Assembly (NCBI GenBank): GCA_021397835.1
Contig: JAJFZO010000124.1
Span: 1 to 64,000 of the forward strand
Direction: 5' to 3'
DNA: 64,000 bases
Source of the DNA: Moringa oleifera
Taxonomy: Eukaryota; Streptophyta; Magnoliopsida; Brassicales; Moringaceae
Position 1 is the stretch's first letter, and each line of letters begins with the position of its first letter. This document shows positions 38,176 through 51,755 of the stretch, in pieces. The position numbers and the translations under genes were made by a program. Below the pieces are notes generated by a model. The model searched no databases, was not told the origin of the DNA, and worked only from the letters and a program-made list of their open reading frames with translations.

Positions 38176-40078
38176 TAATGAGCTGGGATGTGGCTAGACA
38201 TGCTCGATGGTGTGGGCGGCGAAGCTAACGATGATGCATGCTACGCGAGGGCCAAATCGTTGGGGGGATTTGGAGCATGAGGAGAGCTTCTTCGTAGGCC
38301 CTTAAGGCGACAGACGTGGGGTTGGATCTCGACGCTCAGGCTTTCCTAGGCAGACTCGTTGCGCAGTGCGATCGAAGACACGATCGTGGGCCGTTAGCAA
38401 CGAGAGAGCCACACGGCCAGCCTGGGCACCCCTGCTGCCAAGGCCTCATCGGTGGGATAAATGTGAGCAACAAAGCGAGAATAATCGTAAGATAATGAGC
38501 TAGGATGTGGCTAGACAAGCTCGGTGTTGTGGGCGGCGAAGAAATCCATGATACATGCTACGTGAGGGCCAAATTATTGGGGGGATTTTGAGCATGCGGA
38601 GTGCTTCAACGTAGGACCTCGAGGCGGCACACGTGAGGTTGGATCTCGACGCTCATGCTTGCCTAGGTGGACTCGTTGGGCAGCGTGATCGACGACACTA
38701 TCGTCGGCTGTTAGCAACAAGCGAGCCACACTGTTAGCCTGGGCACCCCTGCTGCCAAGGCCTCATCGGTGGGAAAAATGTGGGCAACGAAGCGAGAATA
38801 ATCGTGGGATAATGAGTTGGGATGTGGCTAGACAAGCTCAATGGTGTAGGGGGCGAAGCTAACGATGATGCATGCTACGTGAAGGCCAAATTATTGGGGG
38901 GATTTCGAGCATGCGAAATGCTTCAACGCAGGCCCTTGAGGCTTCAGACGTGGGGTATGATCTCAACGCTCAAGATTGCCTAGGCGGACTCGTTGCGCAG
39001 CGTGATCGACGACACTATCGTCGGTTGTTAGCAACAAGCGAGCCACACTGTTAGCCTGGGCACCCCTGCTGCCAAGGCCTCATCGGTGGGAAAAATGTGG
39101 GCAACGAAGCGAGAATAATCGTGGGATAATGAGTTGGGATGTGGCTAGACAAGCTCAATGGTGTAGGGGGCGAAGCTAACGATGATGCATGCTACGTGAA
39201 GGCCAAATTATTGGGGGGATTTCGAGCATGCGAAATGCTTCAACGCAGGCCCTCGAGGCTTCAGACGTGGGGTTGGATCTCAACGATCAAGATTGCCTAG
39301 GCGGACTCGTTGCGCAGCGCGATGGACAACACGATTGTCAGCCATTACCATTGAGCGAGCCACACGGCCAGCCTGGGCACCCCCGCTGCCATGGCCTCAT
39401 CAGTGGAAAAAACTTGGGCAATGATGTGAGAATAAGCGTAGGATAATGAGCTTGGATGTGGCTAGACAAGCTCGATGTTGTGGGCGGCGAAAGTAAACGA
39501 TGATGCATGCTACGTGAAGGCCAAATTATTGCGGGAATTTTCAGCATGCGTAGTGCTTCATCATAGGCCCTCGAGGCAGCAGACGTGGGGTTGGATCTAG
39601 ACGCTCAAGCTTGCCTAGGCGTACTCGTTGCGTAGCGCGATCGAAGACACGATCGTCGGGCGTTAGCAACGAGCGAGCTACACGGCCAGCCTGGGCACCC
39701 CGGTTGCCAAGGCCTCATCGGTGGGAAAAACATGGGCAACGAAGCAAGAATAATCGTGGGATAATGAGTTGAGACGTGGCTACACAAGCTCGATGTTGTG
39801 GGCGGCGAAGCAAACCATGATACATGCTGCGTGAGGGCTAAATTATTGGGGGGATTTCGAGCATGCGAAGTGCTTTATCGTAGGCCCTCGAGGTGGCACA
39901 TGTGGGGTTGGATCTCGAAGCTCATGCTTGCCTAGGTGGACTCGTTGGGCAGTACGATCGACGACACTATCGTCGGCTGTTAGCAACGAGCGAGCCACAC
40001 GGCCAGCCTGGGCACCCCTACTGCCAAGGCCTCATCAAGGGAAAAAACGTGGGCAACGAAGTGAGAATAATCGTGGGA

Positions 40079-40355
40079 TAATGAGCTGGGATGTGGCTAG
40101 ACATGCTCGATGGTGTGGGCGGCGAAGCTAACGATGATGCATGCTACGCGAGGGCCAAATCGTTGGGGGGATTTGGAGCTTGAGGAGTGCTTCTTCGCAG
40201 GCCCTTGAGGCGGCAGACTCGTTGCGCAGTGCGATCGAAGACACGATCGTCGGTCGTTAGCAACGAGCAAGCCACACGGCCAGCCTGGGCACCCCTGCTG
40301 CCAAGGCCTCATCGGTGGGAAAAATGTGGGCAACAAAGCGAGAATAATCGTAAGA
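40079..40355 (+). repeat. Truncated A monomer (277 bp, 40-bp deletion), copy 2
   Basis: This unit has the same junction as the one at 37899, at about 40216-40218. Flanks are also shared (GATTTGGAGCTTGAGGAG, TCGGTCGTTAGCAACGAGCA), so it is a duplicate of that unit and not a new deletion. Confidence 0.88.
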
Positions 40356-41307
40356 TCATGAGCTGGGATGTGGCTAGACAACCTCGATGTTGTGGGCGGC
40401 GAAGAAAACCATGATACATGCTACGTGAGCACCAAATTGTTGGGAGAATTTCGAGCATGTGGAGTGCTTCATCGCAGGCCCTCGAGGCGGCAGATGTGGG
40501 GTTGGATCTCGACGCTCATGCTTGCCTAGGTGGACTCGTTGGGCAGCGTGATCGACCACACTAACGTCGGCTGTTAGCAACGAGCGAGCCACACGGTTAG
40601 CTTGGGCACCCCTGCTACCAAGGCCTCATCGGTGGGAAAAACGTGGGCAACGAAGTGAGAATAATCATGGGATAATGAGCTGGGATGTGGCTAGACAAGC
40701 TCGATGGTGTAGGCGGCGAAGCTAACGATGATGCATGCTACATGAAGGGTAAATTATTGGGGGGATTCCGAGCATGCGAAATGCTTCAACGCAGGCCCTC
40801 GAGGCTTCAGACGTGGGGTTGGATCTCGATGCTCAGGATTTCCTAGGCGGACTCGTTGCGCAGCGCGATCGACAACACGATCATCGACCATTACCATCGA
40901 GCGAGCCACACGGCCAACCTGGGCACCCCCGCTGCCAAGGCCTCATCAGTGGAAAAAACTTGGGCAATGAAGTGAGAATAAGCGTAGGATAATAAGCTGG
41001 GATGTGGCTAGACAAGCTCGATGTTGTGGGCGGCAAAAGTAAATGATGATGCATGCTACGTGAAGGCCAAATTAATGGGGGGATTTTCAGCATGCGAAGT
41101 GCTTCATCGTAGGCCCTCGAGGCGGCAGACGTGGGGTTGGATCTAGACGCTCAGGCTTGCCTAGGCGGACTCGTTGCGTAGCGTGATCGACGACATGATC
41201 GTCGACCATTAGCAACGAGCGAGCCACACGGCCAGCCTGGGCACCCCTGCTGCCAAGGCCTCATCGGTGGGAATAACATGGGCAACAAAGTGAGAATAAT
41301 TGTAGGA
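40356..41307 (+). repeat. Last B-containing stretch before the F-type domain
   Basis: The units are B (40356, holding the last GATACATGC seen at about 40412), an A/C-like unit (40673) with AATGCTTCAACGCAGG, and an E-like unit (40990) with GGCAAAAGTAAATG. They resemble 39127-39761 in order. Confidence 0.75.
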
Positions 41308-43842
41308 TAATAAGCTGGGATGTGGCTAGACAATCTCGATGTTGTGGGCGGCGAAGCAAACCACGATTCATGCTATGTGTGGGCCAAATTGTTGGGGATT
41401 TCGAGCATGCAAAGTGCTTGATCGCAGGCCCTCGAGGCGGCAGACATGTGGTTGGATCTCGACGCTCAGGCTTGCCTAGGTGGACTCGTTGGGCAGCGTG
41501 GTCGACGACTGCATCGTCGACTGTTAGCAACGAGCGAGCCACACGGCAAGCCTAGGCACCCCTACTGCCAAGGCCTCATCGGTGGGAAAAACGTAGGCAA
41601 CAAAGCGAGAATAATCGTGAGATAATGAGTTGGGATGTGGCTAGACAAGCTCGATGGTGTGGGCGACGAAGCTAACGATGATGCATGCTACGTGAGGGCC
41701 AATTCGTTGGGGGGATTTCGAGTATGCGGAGTACTTCATCGTAGGCCCTCGAGGCGACAGACATGGGGTTGGATCTCGACGCTCAGTCTTGCCTAGGCGG
41801 ACTCGTTGCGCAGCGCGATCGACGACGCAATCGTCGGCTGTTAGCAACGAGCGAGCCACATGGCCAACCCGGGCACCCCTGTTGCCAAGGCCTCATCGAT
41901 GGGAAAAACATGGGCAACAAAGCGAGAATAATCGTGGGATAATGAGCTGGGATGTGGCTAGACAAGCTCGATGGTGTGGGTGGCGAAGCTAGCGATGATG
42001 CATGCTATGTGAAGGCCAAATCATTGGGGGGATTTTCAGCATGCGAAGTGCTTCATCTGAGGCCCTCGTGGTGACAGACGTGGGGTTGGATCTAGACACT
42101 CAGGCTTGCCTAGGCGGACTCATTGTGCAGCGCGATCGACGACACAATCGTCGGCCGTTAACAACGAGCGAGCCACATGGCCAGCCCGGGCACCCTTGTT
42201 GCCAAGGCCCTATTGGTGGGAAAAACATGGGCAACAAAGCGAGAATAATCGTGGGATGATGAGCAGGGATGTGGCTAGACAAGCTCGATGGTGTGGGAGG
42301 CGAAGCTAACGATGATGCATGCTACGTGAGGGCCAAATCGTTGGGGGGATTTCGAGCATGCAGAGTGCTTCGTCGTAGGCCCTCGAGGCAGCAGACGTTG
42401 GGTTGGATCTCGACGCTTAGGCTTGCCTTGGCGGACTAGTTGCGCAGCACGATCGACGACACGATCATCGGCCGTTAGCAACGAGCGAGCCACACGGCAA
42501 GCCTGGGCACCCCTACTGCCAAGGCCTCATCGGTGGGAAAAACGTGGGCAACGAAGCGAGAATAATCGTGGGATAATGAGCTGCGATGTGGCTAGACAAG
42601 CCCGATGTTATGGGCGGTGAAGCAATCCATGATTCATGCTATGTGAGGGCCAAATTGTTGGGGGGATTTCGAGCATGCGGAGTGCTTCATCACAGGCCCT
42701 CGAGGCGACAAACGTGGGGCTGGATCTCGACACTCAGGCTTGCCTAGGTGGACTCATTGTGCAGCATGATCATCGACAATATTGTCGGCTGTTAGCAAAG
42801 AGCGAGCCATACGGCCAGCCTGGGCACCCCTACTGCCAAGGCCTCATCGGTGGGAAAAACGTCGGCAACCAAGCGAGAATAATCGTGGGATAATGAGCTG
42901 GGATGTGGCTAGACAAGCTCGATGGTGTGGGCGGCGAAGCTAACGATAATGCATGCTACATGAAGGCTAAATTATTGGGGGGATTTCGATCATGCAAAGT
43001 GCTTCATCGCAGGCCCTCAAGGCTGCAGACGTGGGGTTGGATCTCGACGCTCAGGCTTGCCTAGGCGGACTCGTTGCGCAGCGCTATCGACGACACCATC
43101 GTCGGCCATTAGCAACGAGTGAGCCACACGACAGGCCTGGGCACCCCTGCTGCCAAGGCCTCATCGGTGGGAAAAACATGGGCAACGAAGTGGGAATAAT
43201 CATAGGATAATGAGCTGGCATGTGGCTAGACAAGCTCGATGTTGTGGGCGGCGAAGCAAGCCATGATTCATGCTACGTGAGGGCTAAATTGTCAGGGGGA
43301 TTTCGAGAATGCAGAGTGCTTCATCGCATGCCCTCGAGGTGGCAGACGTTGGGTTGGATCTTGATGCTCAGGCTTGCCTAGGTGGACTCGTTAGGCAGCG
43401 TGATCGACGACACTATCGTCGACTGTTAGCAACGAGCGAGCCACACGGGCAGCCTGGGCACTCCTGCTGCCAAGGCCTCATTGGTGGGAAAAACGTCGGC
43501 AACAAAGCGAGAATAATCGGGGGATAATGAGCTGGGATGTGGCTAGATAAGCTCGATGTTGTGGGCGGCGAAGTAAACCATGATTCATGCTACGTGATGG
43601 GCCAAATTGTTGGGGGGATTTCGAGCATGCGGAGTGCTTCATCACAGGCCCTCGAGGCGGTAGACGTGGGGTTGGATCTCGACGCTCAGGCCTGCCTAGG
43701 CGGACTAGTTGCGCAGCGCGATCGATGACACGATCGTCGGCCGTTAGCAACGAGCGAGCCATACGGCCAACCTGGGCACCCCTGCTGCCAAGGCCTCATT
43801 GGTGGGAAAAACGTCGGAAACGAAGCGAGAATAATCGTGGGA

Positions 43843-44152
43843 TAATGAGCTGGGATGTGGTTAGACAAGCTCGATGTTATGGGCGGCAAAGCAAACCATG
43901 ATTCATCCTACATGAGGGCAAAATTGTTGGGGGGATTTCGAGCATGCGAAGTGCTTCATCACATGCCCTCGAGGCGACAGGTTGGATCTCGACGAACAGG
44001 CTTGCCTAGGCGGACTCGTTGAGCAGCGCGATCGACGACAAGATCGTCGGCCGTTAGCAATGAGCAAGCCACACGGCCAGCCTGGGCACCCCTGCTGCCA
44101 AGGCCTCATCGGTGGGAAAAACGTCGGAAACGAAGCGAGAATAATCGTGGGA
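43843..44152 (+). repeat. 310-bp monomer with 7-bp deletion, copy 1
   Basis: GAGGCGACAG is joined to GTTGGATCTCG at 43980/43981, so ACGTGGG of the usual unit is missing. The head carries GATTCATCCTAC, shared with the other 310-bp unit. Confidence 0.85.
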
Positions 44153-45418
44153 TAATGAGCTGGGATGTGGCAAGACAAGCTCGATGTTGTGGGTGGCAAT
44201 GCAAAACATGATTCATGCTACGTGAGGGCAAAATTGTTGGGGGGATTTCGACAATGCGGAGAGCTTCATCACATGCCCTCGAGGCGACAAACGTGGGTTG
44301 GATCTCGACGAACAGGCTTGCCTAGGCGGACTCGTTGCGCAGCTAGATCGACGACAAGATCGTCGGCCGTTAGCAACGAGCTAGCCACACGGCCAGCCTG
44401 GGCACCCCTGCGGCCAAGGCCTCATCGGTGGAAAAAACATGGGCAACGAAGTGAGAATAATCATAGGATAATGATCTGGGATGTGGCTAGACATGCTCGA
44501 TGTTGTGGGTGGCAATGCAAAACATGATTCATGCTACGTGAGGGCAAAATTGTTTGGGAGATTTCGACAATGCGTAGAGCTTCATCACATGCCCTCGAGG
44601 CGACAAACGTGGGTTGGATCTCGACGAACAGGCTTACCTAGGCGGACTCGTTGCGCAGCTAGATCGACGACAAGATCGTCGGCCGTTAGCAACGAGCTAG
44701 CCACACGGCCAGCCTGGGCACCCCTGCGGCCAAGGCCTCATCGGTGGAAAAAACATGGGCAACGAAGTGAGAATAATCATAGGATAATGAGCTAGGATGT
44801 GGCTAGACATGCTCGATGTTGTGGGCGGCAAAGAAAACCATGATTCATGCTAAGTGAGGGCCAAATTGTTGGGGGGATTTCGAGCATGCGGAGTGCTTCA
44901 TCACAGGCCCTCGAGGCGACAGACGTGGGGTTGGATCTCGACGCTTAGGCTTGCTTAGGCGGACTCGTTGCGCAGCGCGATCGACGACACGATTGTCGGC
45001 CATTAGCAACGAGCGAGCCATATGGCCAGCCTAGCCACCCCTGCTGCCAAGGCCTTATCGGTGGGAAAAACATGGGCAACGAAGTGAGAATAATCGTAGG
45101 ATAATGAGCTGGGATGTGGCTAGACATGCTCGATGTTGTGGGCGGTAAAGAAAATCATGATTCATGCTACGTGAGGGCCAAATTGTTGGGGGGATTTCGA
45201 GCATGCGGAGTGCTTCATCACAGGCCTTCGAGGCGGTAGACGTGGGGTTGGATCTCGACGCTCAGGCTTGCCTAGGCGGACTAGTTGCGCAGCGCGATCG
45301 ATGACACGATCGTCGGCCGTTAGCAACGAGCGAGCCACACGGCCAACCTGGGCACCCCTACTGCCAAGGCCTCATCGGTGGGAAAAACGTCGGAAACAAA
45401 GCGAGAATAATCGTGGGA

Positions 45419-45728
45419 TAATGAGCTGCGATGTGGTTAGACAAGCTCGATGTTGTGGGCGGCAAAGCAAACCATGATTCATCCTACGTGAGGGCAAAAT
45501 TGTTGGGGGGATTTCGAGCATGCGAAGTGCTTCATCACATGCCCTCGAGGCGACAGGTTGGATCTTGACGCTTAGGCTTGCCTAGGAGGACTCGTTGCGC
45601 AGCGCGATCGACGACAAGATCGTCGGCCGTTAGCAATGTGCGAGCCACACAGCCAGCCTGTGCACTCCTGCTGCCAAGGCCTCATCGGTGGGAAAAACAT
45701 AGGCAACGTAATGAGAATAATCGTAGGA
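45419..45728 (+). repeat. 310-bp monomer with 7-bp deletion, copy 2
   Basis: The same 7-base loss occurs at 45556/45557, and the same GATTCATCCTAC head is present as in the unit at 43843. The preceding units (43525 and 45102) also match, so a block of at least two monomers was copied about 1.58 kb away. Confidence 0.85.
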
Positions 45729-48700
45729 TAATGAGCTGGGATGTGGCTAGACAAGCTCGATGTTGTGGGCGGCGAAGCAAACCATGATTCATGCGACGTG
45801 AGGGCCAAATTGTTGGGGGGATTTCGTGGATGCGGAGTGCTTCATCACAGGCCCTCGAGGCGGCAGACATGGGGTTGGATCTCGACGCTCAGGCTTGCCT
45901 AGGTGGACTCGTTGGGCAGCGTGATCGACGACACTATCCTCGACTGTTAGTAACGAGCGAGCCACACCGGTAGCCTGGGCACCCCTGCGGCCAAGGCCTC
46001 ATTGGTGGGAAAAACGTGGGCAATGAAGCGAGAATAATCGTGGGATAATGAGATGGGATGTGGCTAGGCAGGCTCGATTTTGTGGGCGGCGAAGCAAACC
46101 ATGATTCATGCTATGTGATGGCCAAATTGTTTGGGGGATTTCTAGTATGCGGAGTGCTTCATCACAGGCCCTCGAGGCGACAGACGTGGGGTTGGATCTC
46201 GACGCTCAGGCTTGCCTTGGCGGACTTGTTGTGCAGCGCGATCGACGACACGATCGTCGGACATTAGCAACGAGCGGGCCACATGGCCAGCCTGGGCACC
46301 CCAGCTGCCAAGGCCTCATCGGTGGGAAAAGCATGGGCAATGAAGTGAGAATAATCGTAGGGTAATGAGCTGGGATGTGGCTAGACAAGCTCGATGTTGT
46401 GGGCGGCGAAGCAAACCATGATTCATGCTACGTGAGGGCCAAATTATTGGGGGGATTTCGAGCATGCGGAGTGCTTCATCGCAGGCCCTCGAGGCGGCAG
46501 ACATGGGGTTGGATCTCGACGCTCAGGCAGGCCTAGGTGGACTCGTTGGGCAGCGTGATCGACGACACTATCGTCGACTGTTAGCAACGAGCGAGCCACA
46601 CCGGTAGCCTGGGCACCCCTGCGGCCAAGGCCTCATTGGTGGGAAAAACGTGGGCAACGAAGCGAGAATAATCGTGGGATAATGAGCTGGGATGTGGCTA
46701 GGCAAGCTCGATGTTGTGGGCAACGAAGCAAACCATGATTCATGCTATGTGAGGGCCAAATTGTTGGTGGGATTTCGAGCATGCGGAGTGCTTCATCGCA
46801 GGCCCTCGTGGCGGCAGACGTGGGGTTGGATCTCGATGCTCAGGCTTGGCTAGGTGGACTCGTTAGACAGCGTGATCGACGACACTATTCTTCGACTGTT
46901 AGCCACGAGCGAGCCTCATGGGCAGCCTGGGCACTCCTGCTGCCAAGGCCTCATTGGTGGGAAAAATGTCGGCAACAAAGCGAGAATAATCGTGGGATAA
47001 TGAGCTGGGATGTGGCTAGACAAGCTCGATGTTGTGGGCGGCGAAGCAAACCATGATTCATGCTATGTGAGGGCCAAATTGTTTGGGGGATTTCTAGTAT
47101 GCGGAGTGCTTCATCACAGGCCCTCGAGGCGACAGATGTGGGGTTGGATCTCGACGCTCAGGCTTGCCTAGGCGGACTTGTTGTGCAACGCGATCGACGA
47201 CACGATCGTCAGACATTAGCAACGAGCGGGCCACATGGCCAGCTTGGGCACCACCCCTGCTGCCAAGGCCTCATCAGTGGGAAAAGCATGGGCAACAAAG
47301 TGAGAATAATCGTAGGGTAATGAGCTGGGATATGGGTAGACAAGCTCGATGTTGTGGGCGGCGAAGAAAACCATGATTCATGCTACGTGAGGGCCAAATT
47401 ATTGGGGGGATTTCGAGCATGCGGAGTGCTTCATCGAAGGCCCTCGAGGCGGCAGACGTGGGGTTAGATCTCGACGCTCAGGCTTGCCTAGGTGGACTCA
47501 TTGGGCAGCGTGATCAACGACACTATCGCCGACTGTTAGCAACGAGCGAGCCACACGGCAAGCCTGGGCACCGCTACTGCCAAGGACTCATCGGTGGGAA
47601 AAACATCGGCAACGAAGCGAGAATAATCGTGGGACAATGAGCTGGGATATGGCTAGACAAGCTGAATGGTGTGGGCGACGAAGCTAACGATGATGCAAGC
47701 TACGTGAGGGCCAATTCGTTGGGGGCATTTCGAGCATGCGGAGTGCTTCGTCGTAGGCTTTCGAGTCAGCATACTTTGGGTTGGATCTTGACGCTCAGGC
47801 TTGCCTAGGTGGACTAGTTGCGCAGCGCGATCGATGACACAATCGTAGGCCGTTAGCAATGAGCGAGCCACACGGCCAGCCTGGGCACCCCTTCTGCTAA
47901 GGCCTCATCGGTGGGAAAAACATGGGCAACGAAGTGAGAATAATCATGGGATAATAAGCTGGGATGTGGCTAGACAAGCTCGATGTTGTGGGCAGCAATG
48001 CAAAACATGATTCATGCTACGTGAGATCAAAATTGTTGGGGGGATTTTGAGCATGCGAAGTGCTTCATCGTAGGCCCTCGAGGCGGCAGACGTGGTGTTG
48101 GTTCTCGATGCTCAGGCTTGCCTAGGCAGCCTAGTTGCACAGCGCGATCGATGACATGATCGTCGATCGTTAGCAACGAGCGAGCCACACGGCCAGCCTG
48201 GGCACCCCTACTGCCAAGGCCTCATCGGTGGGAAAAACATCGGCAACGAAGTGAGAATAATCATGGGATAATGAGCTGGGATGTGGCTAGACAAGCTCGA
48301 TGTTGTGGGCGGCAAAGCAAACCATGATTCATGCTACGTGAGGGCCAAATTGTTAGGGGGATTTCGAGCATGCAAAGTGCTTCATCGCATGTCCTCGAGG
48401 TGACAAACGTGGGGTTGGATCTCGACGCTCAGGCTTGCCTAGGCGGACTCGTTGCGCAGCGCGATCGACGACAAGTTCGTCGGCCCTTAGCAACGAGCGA
48501 GCCACACGGCCAGCCTGGCACCCCTGCTGCCAAGGCCTCATCGGTGGGAAAAACAAGGGAAACGAAGTGAGAATAATCGTAGGATAATGAGCTGGGATGT
48601 GGCTAGACAAGCTCGATGTTGTAGGCGGCAAAGCAAATCATGATTCATGCTATGTAAGGGCCAAATTGTTGGTGGGATTTCGAGCATGCGGAGTGCTTCA

Positions 48701-49536
48701 TCGCAGGCCCTCGTGGCGACAGACGTGGGGTTGGATCTCGATGCTCAGGCTTGCCTAGGTGGACTCGTTAGACAGCGTAATCGACGACACTATTCTTCGA
48801 CTGTTAGCCACGAGCGAGCCACATGGGCAGCCTGGGCACTCCTGCTGCCAAGGCCTCATTGGTGGGAAAAATGTCGGCAACAAAGCGAGAATAATCGTGG
48901 GATAATGAGCTGGGATGTGGCTAGACAAGCTCGATGTTTTGGGCGGCGAAGCAAACCATGATTCATGCTACGTGAGGGCCAAATTGTTTGGGGGATTTCG
49001 AGCATGCGGAGTGCTTCATCACAGGCCCTCGAGGCGACAGACGTGGGGTTGGATCTCGACGCTCAGGCTTGCCTAGGCAAACTCGTTGCGCAGCGCCATC
49101 GATGACATGATCGTCGGCCATTAGAACCGAGCGAGCCACACGGCCAGCCTGGGCACCCCTACTGCCAAGGCCTCATCGGTGGGAAAAACATGGCAACGAA
49201 GTGGGAATAATCATAGGATAATGAGCTGGAATGTTGCAAGACAAGCTCGATGTTGTGGGCGACGAAACAAACCATGATTCATGCTACGTGAAGGCCAAAT
49301 TATTAGGGGGATTTCGAGCATGCAGAGTGCTTCATCGCAGGCCCTCGAGGCGGCAGACATGGGGTTGGATCTCGATGCTCAAGCTTGCCTAGGTGGACTC
49401 GTTAGGCAGCGTGATCGACGACTCTATTCTTAGACTGTTAGCAATGAGTGAGTCACACGGGCAGCCTGGGCACTCCTGCCGCCAAGGCCTCATTGGTGGG
49501 AAAAACGTCGACAACAAAACGAGAATAATTGGGGGA
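45729..49536 (+). repeat. F-type monomers with three- and six-monomer spacing
   Basis: The units at 46046 and 46998 (952 apart) share TTTGGGGGATTTCTAGTATG. The units at 46680 and 48585 (1905 apart) share TTGGTGGGATTTCG and ACTATTCTTCGACTGTTAGC. One A-like unit lies at 47635. The 320-bp spacing at 46998 comes from a CACCACCCCTG insertion variant. Confidence 0.78.
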
Positions 49537-51755
49537 TAATGAGCTGGGATATGGCTAGAGAAGCTCGATGTTGTGGGCGGCGAAGCAAACCATGATTCAT
49601 GCTATATGAAGGCCAAATTATTTAGGGGATTTCGAGCATGCGGAGTGCTTCATCACTGGCCCTCGAGGCGACAAACGTGGGGTTGGATCTCGACGGTCAG
49701 GCTTGCCTAGGCGGACTCGTTGCGCGGCGCGATTGACGACAAGATCGTCGGTCGTTAGCAGCGAGCGAGCCACACGGCCAGCTTAGGCACCCCTGCTGCC
49801 AAGGCCTCATCGGTGGCAAAAATATGGGAAACGAAGTGAGAATAATCGTAGGATAATGAGCTGGCATGTGGCTAGACAAGCTCGATATTGTGGGCGACGA
49901 AGCAAAAAATGATTCATGCTACGTGAAGGAAAAATTGTTGGGGGGATTTCGAGCATGCGGGGTGCTTCATCATAGAACCTCGAGGCGGCAGACATGGGGT
50001 TGGATCTCGACGCTCAGGCTTGCCTAGGTGGACTCGTTAGGTAGCGTGATCGACGACACTATCGTCGATTGTTAGCAACGAGCGAGCCACACCGGCAGCT
50101 TGGGCACCCCTGCGGCCAAGGCCTCATTGGTGGGAAAAACGTCGGCAACGAACCGAGAATAATCGTGGGATAATGAGCTGGGATGTGGCTAGACAAGCTC
50201 GATGTTTTGGGCGGCGAAGCAAACCATGTTTCATGCGACGTGAGGGCCAAATTGTTAGGGGGATTTCGAGCATGCAGAGTGCTTCATCGCAGGCCCTCGA
50301 GGCGGCAGACATGGGTTTGGATCTCGATGCTCAGGCTCGCCAAGGTGGACTCGTTAGGCAGCGTGATCGGCGACACTATTCTTCGACTGTTAGCAATGAG
50401 TGAGCCACACGGGCAGCCTGGGCACTCCTGCTACCAAGGCCTCATTGGTAGGAAAAACGTCGGTAACAAAGCGAGAATAATCAGGGGATAATGAGCTGGG
50501 ATATGGCTAGAGAAGCTCGATGTTGTGGGCGGCGAAGCAAACCATGATTCATGCTACGTGACGGCCAAATTGTTTGGGGGATTTCAAGCATGCGGAGTGC
50601 TTCATCACTGGCCCTCGAGGTGACAGACGTGGGGTTGGATCTCGACGCTCAGGCTTGCCTAGGCGGACACGTTGCGTAGCGCGATCGATGACACGATGGT
50701 CGGCCATTAGCAGCGAGCGAGCCACACGGCCAGCCTGGGCACCCCTACGGCCAAGGCCTCATCTGTGGGAAAAACATGGCAACGAAGTGGGAACAATCGT
50801 AGGATAATGAGCTGGTATGTTGCTGGACAAGCTCGATGTTGTGGGAGACGAAGCAAACCATGATTCATGCTACGTGAGGGCCCAATTGTTAGGGGGATTT
50901 TGAGCATGCAGAGTGCTTCATCGCAGGCCCTCGAGGCGGCAGACGTGGGGTTGGATCTCGATGCTCAGACTTGCCTAGGTGGACTCGTTAGGCAGCGTGA
51001 TCGATGACACTATTCTTCGACTGTTAGCAACAAGCGAGCCACACGGGTAGCCTGGGCACTACGGCTGCCAAGGCCTCATCGGTGGGAAAAACATGGCAAC
51101 GAAGTGGGAATAATCGTAGGATAATGAGCTGGGATGTGGCTAGACAAGCTCGATGTTGTGGGCGGCGAAGCAAACCATGATTCATGCTACGTGAGGGCCA
51201 AATTGTTAGGGGGATTTCGAGCATGCAGAGTACTTCATCGCAGGCCCTCGAGGCGGCAGACATGGGGTTGGATCTCGATGCTCAGGCTCGCCTAGGTGGA
51301 CTCGTTAGGCAGCGTGATCGACGACACTATTCTTCGACTGTTAGCAACAAGCGAGCCACACGGGCAGCCTGGGCACTCCTGCTACCAAGGCCTCATTGGT
51401 AGGAAAAACATCGGTAACAAAGCGAGAATAATCAGGGGATAATGAGCTGGGATATGGCTAGAGAAGCTCGATGTTGTGGGCGGCGAAGCAAACCATGATT
51501 CATGCTACGTGAGGGCCAAATTGTTTGGGGGATTTCGAGCATGCGGAGTGCTTCATCACTGGCCCTCGAGGTGACAGACGTGGGGTTGGATCTCGACGCT
51601 CAGGCTTGCCTAGGCAGACTCGTTGCGCACCGCGATCGATGACATGATCGTCGGCCATGAGAACCGAGCGAGCCACACGGCCAGCCTGTGCACCCCTACT
51701 GCCAAGGCCTCATCAGTGGGAAAAACATGGCAACGAAGTGGGAATAATCGTAGGA
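49537..51755 (+). repeat. F-type block with trimer units, duplicated 12 monomers downstream
   Basis: The unit at 49854 recurs at 53660, and that at 50171 recurs at 53977 (offsets 3806). Units 50171, 50489 and 50805 form one trimer, and 51122 and 51440 begin a second. The trimer is recognised by AGAGAAGCTCGATG in one unit and TATGTTGCT in another. Confidence 0.82.

Larger units (their letters stand above)
37582..40355 (+). repeat. Seven-monomer interval with a duplicated B plus deleted-A pair
   Basis: The pair at 37582-38175 recurs at 39762-40355, offset 2180. In each, a B-like unit with GCTACACAAGCTCG is followed by a 277-bp A unit. Between them lie units at 38176, 38493, 38810, 39127 and 39444. 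The C units at 38810 and 39127 are nearly identical neighbours, both with AATGCTTCAACGCAGG. Confidence 0.82.
41308..45728 (+). repeat. F-type domain, heterogeneous part
   Basis: From 41308 the variable head reads GATTCATGC (first at 41365) in place of GATACATGC. A-like units are still interspersed at 41623-42573. The F units at 44153 and 44469 are near-identical neighbours, sharing GGGTGGCAATGCAAAACATG. The units at 43843 and 45419 are 310 bp, lacking seven bases between CGACAG and GTTGGATC. Confidence 0.82.
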
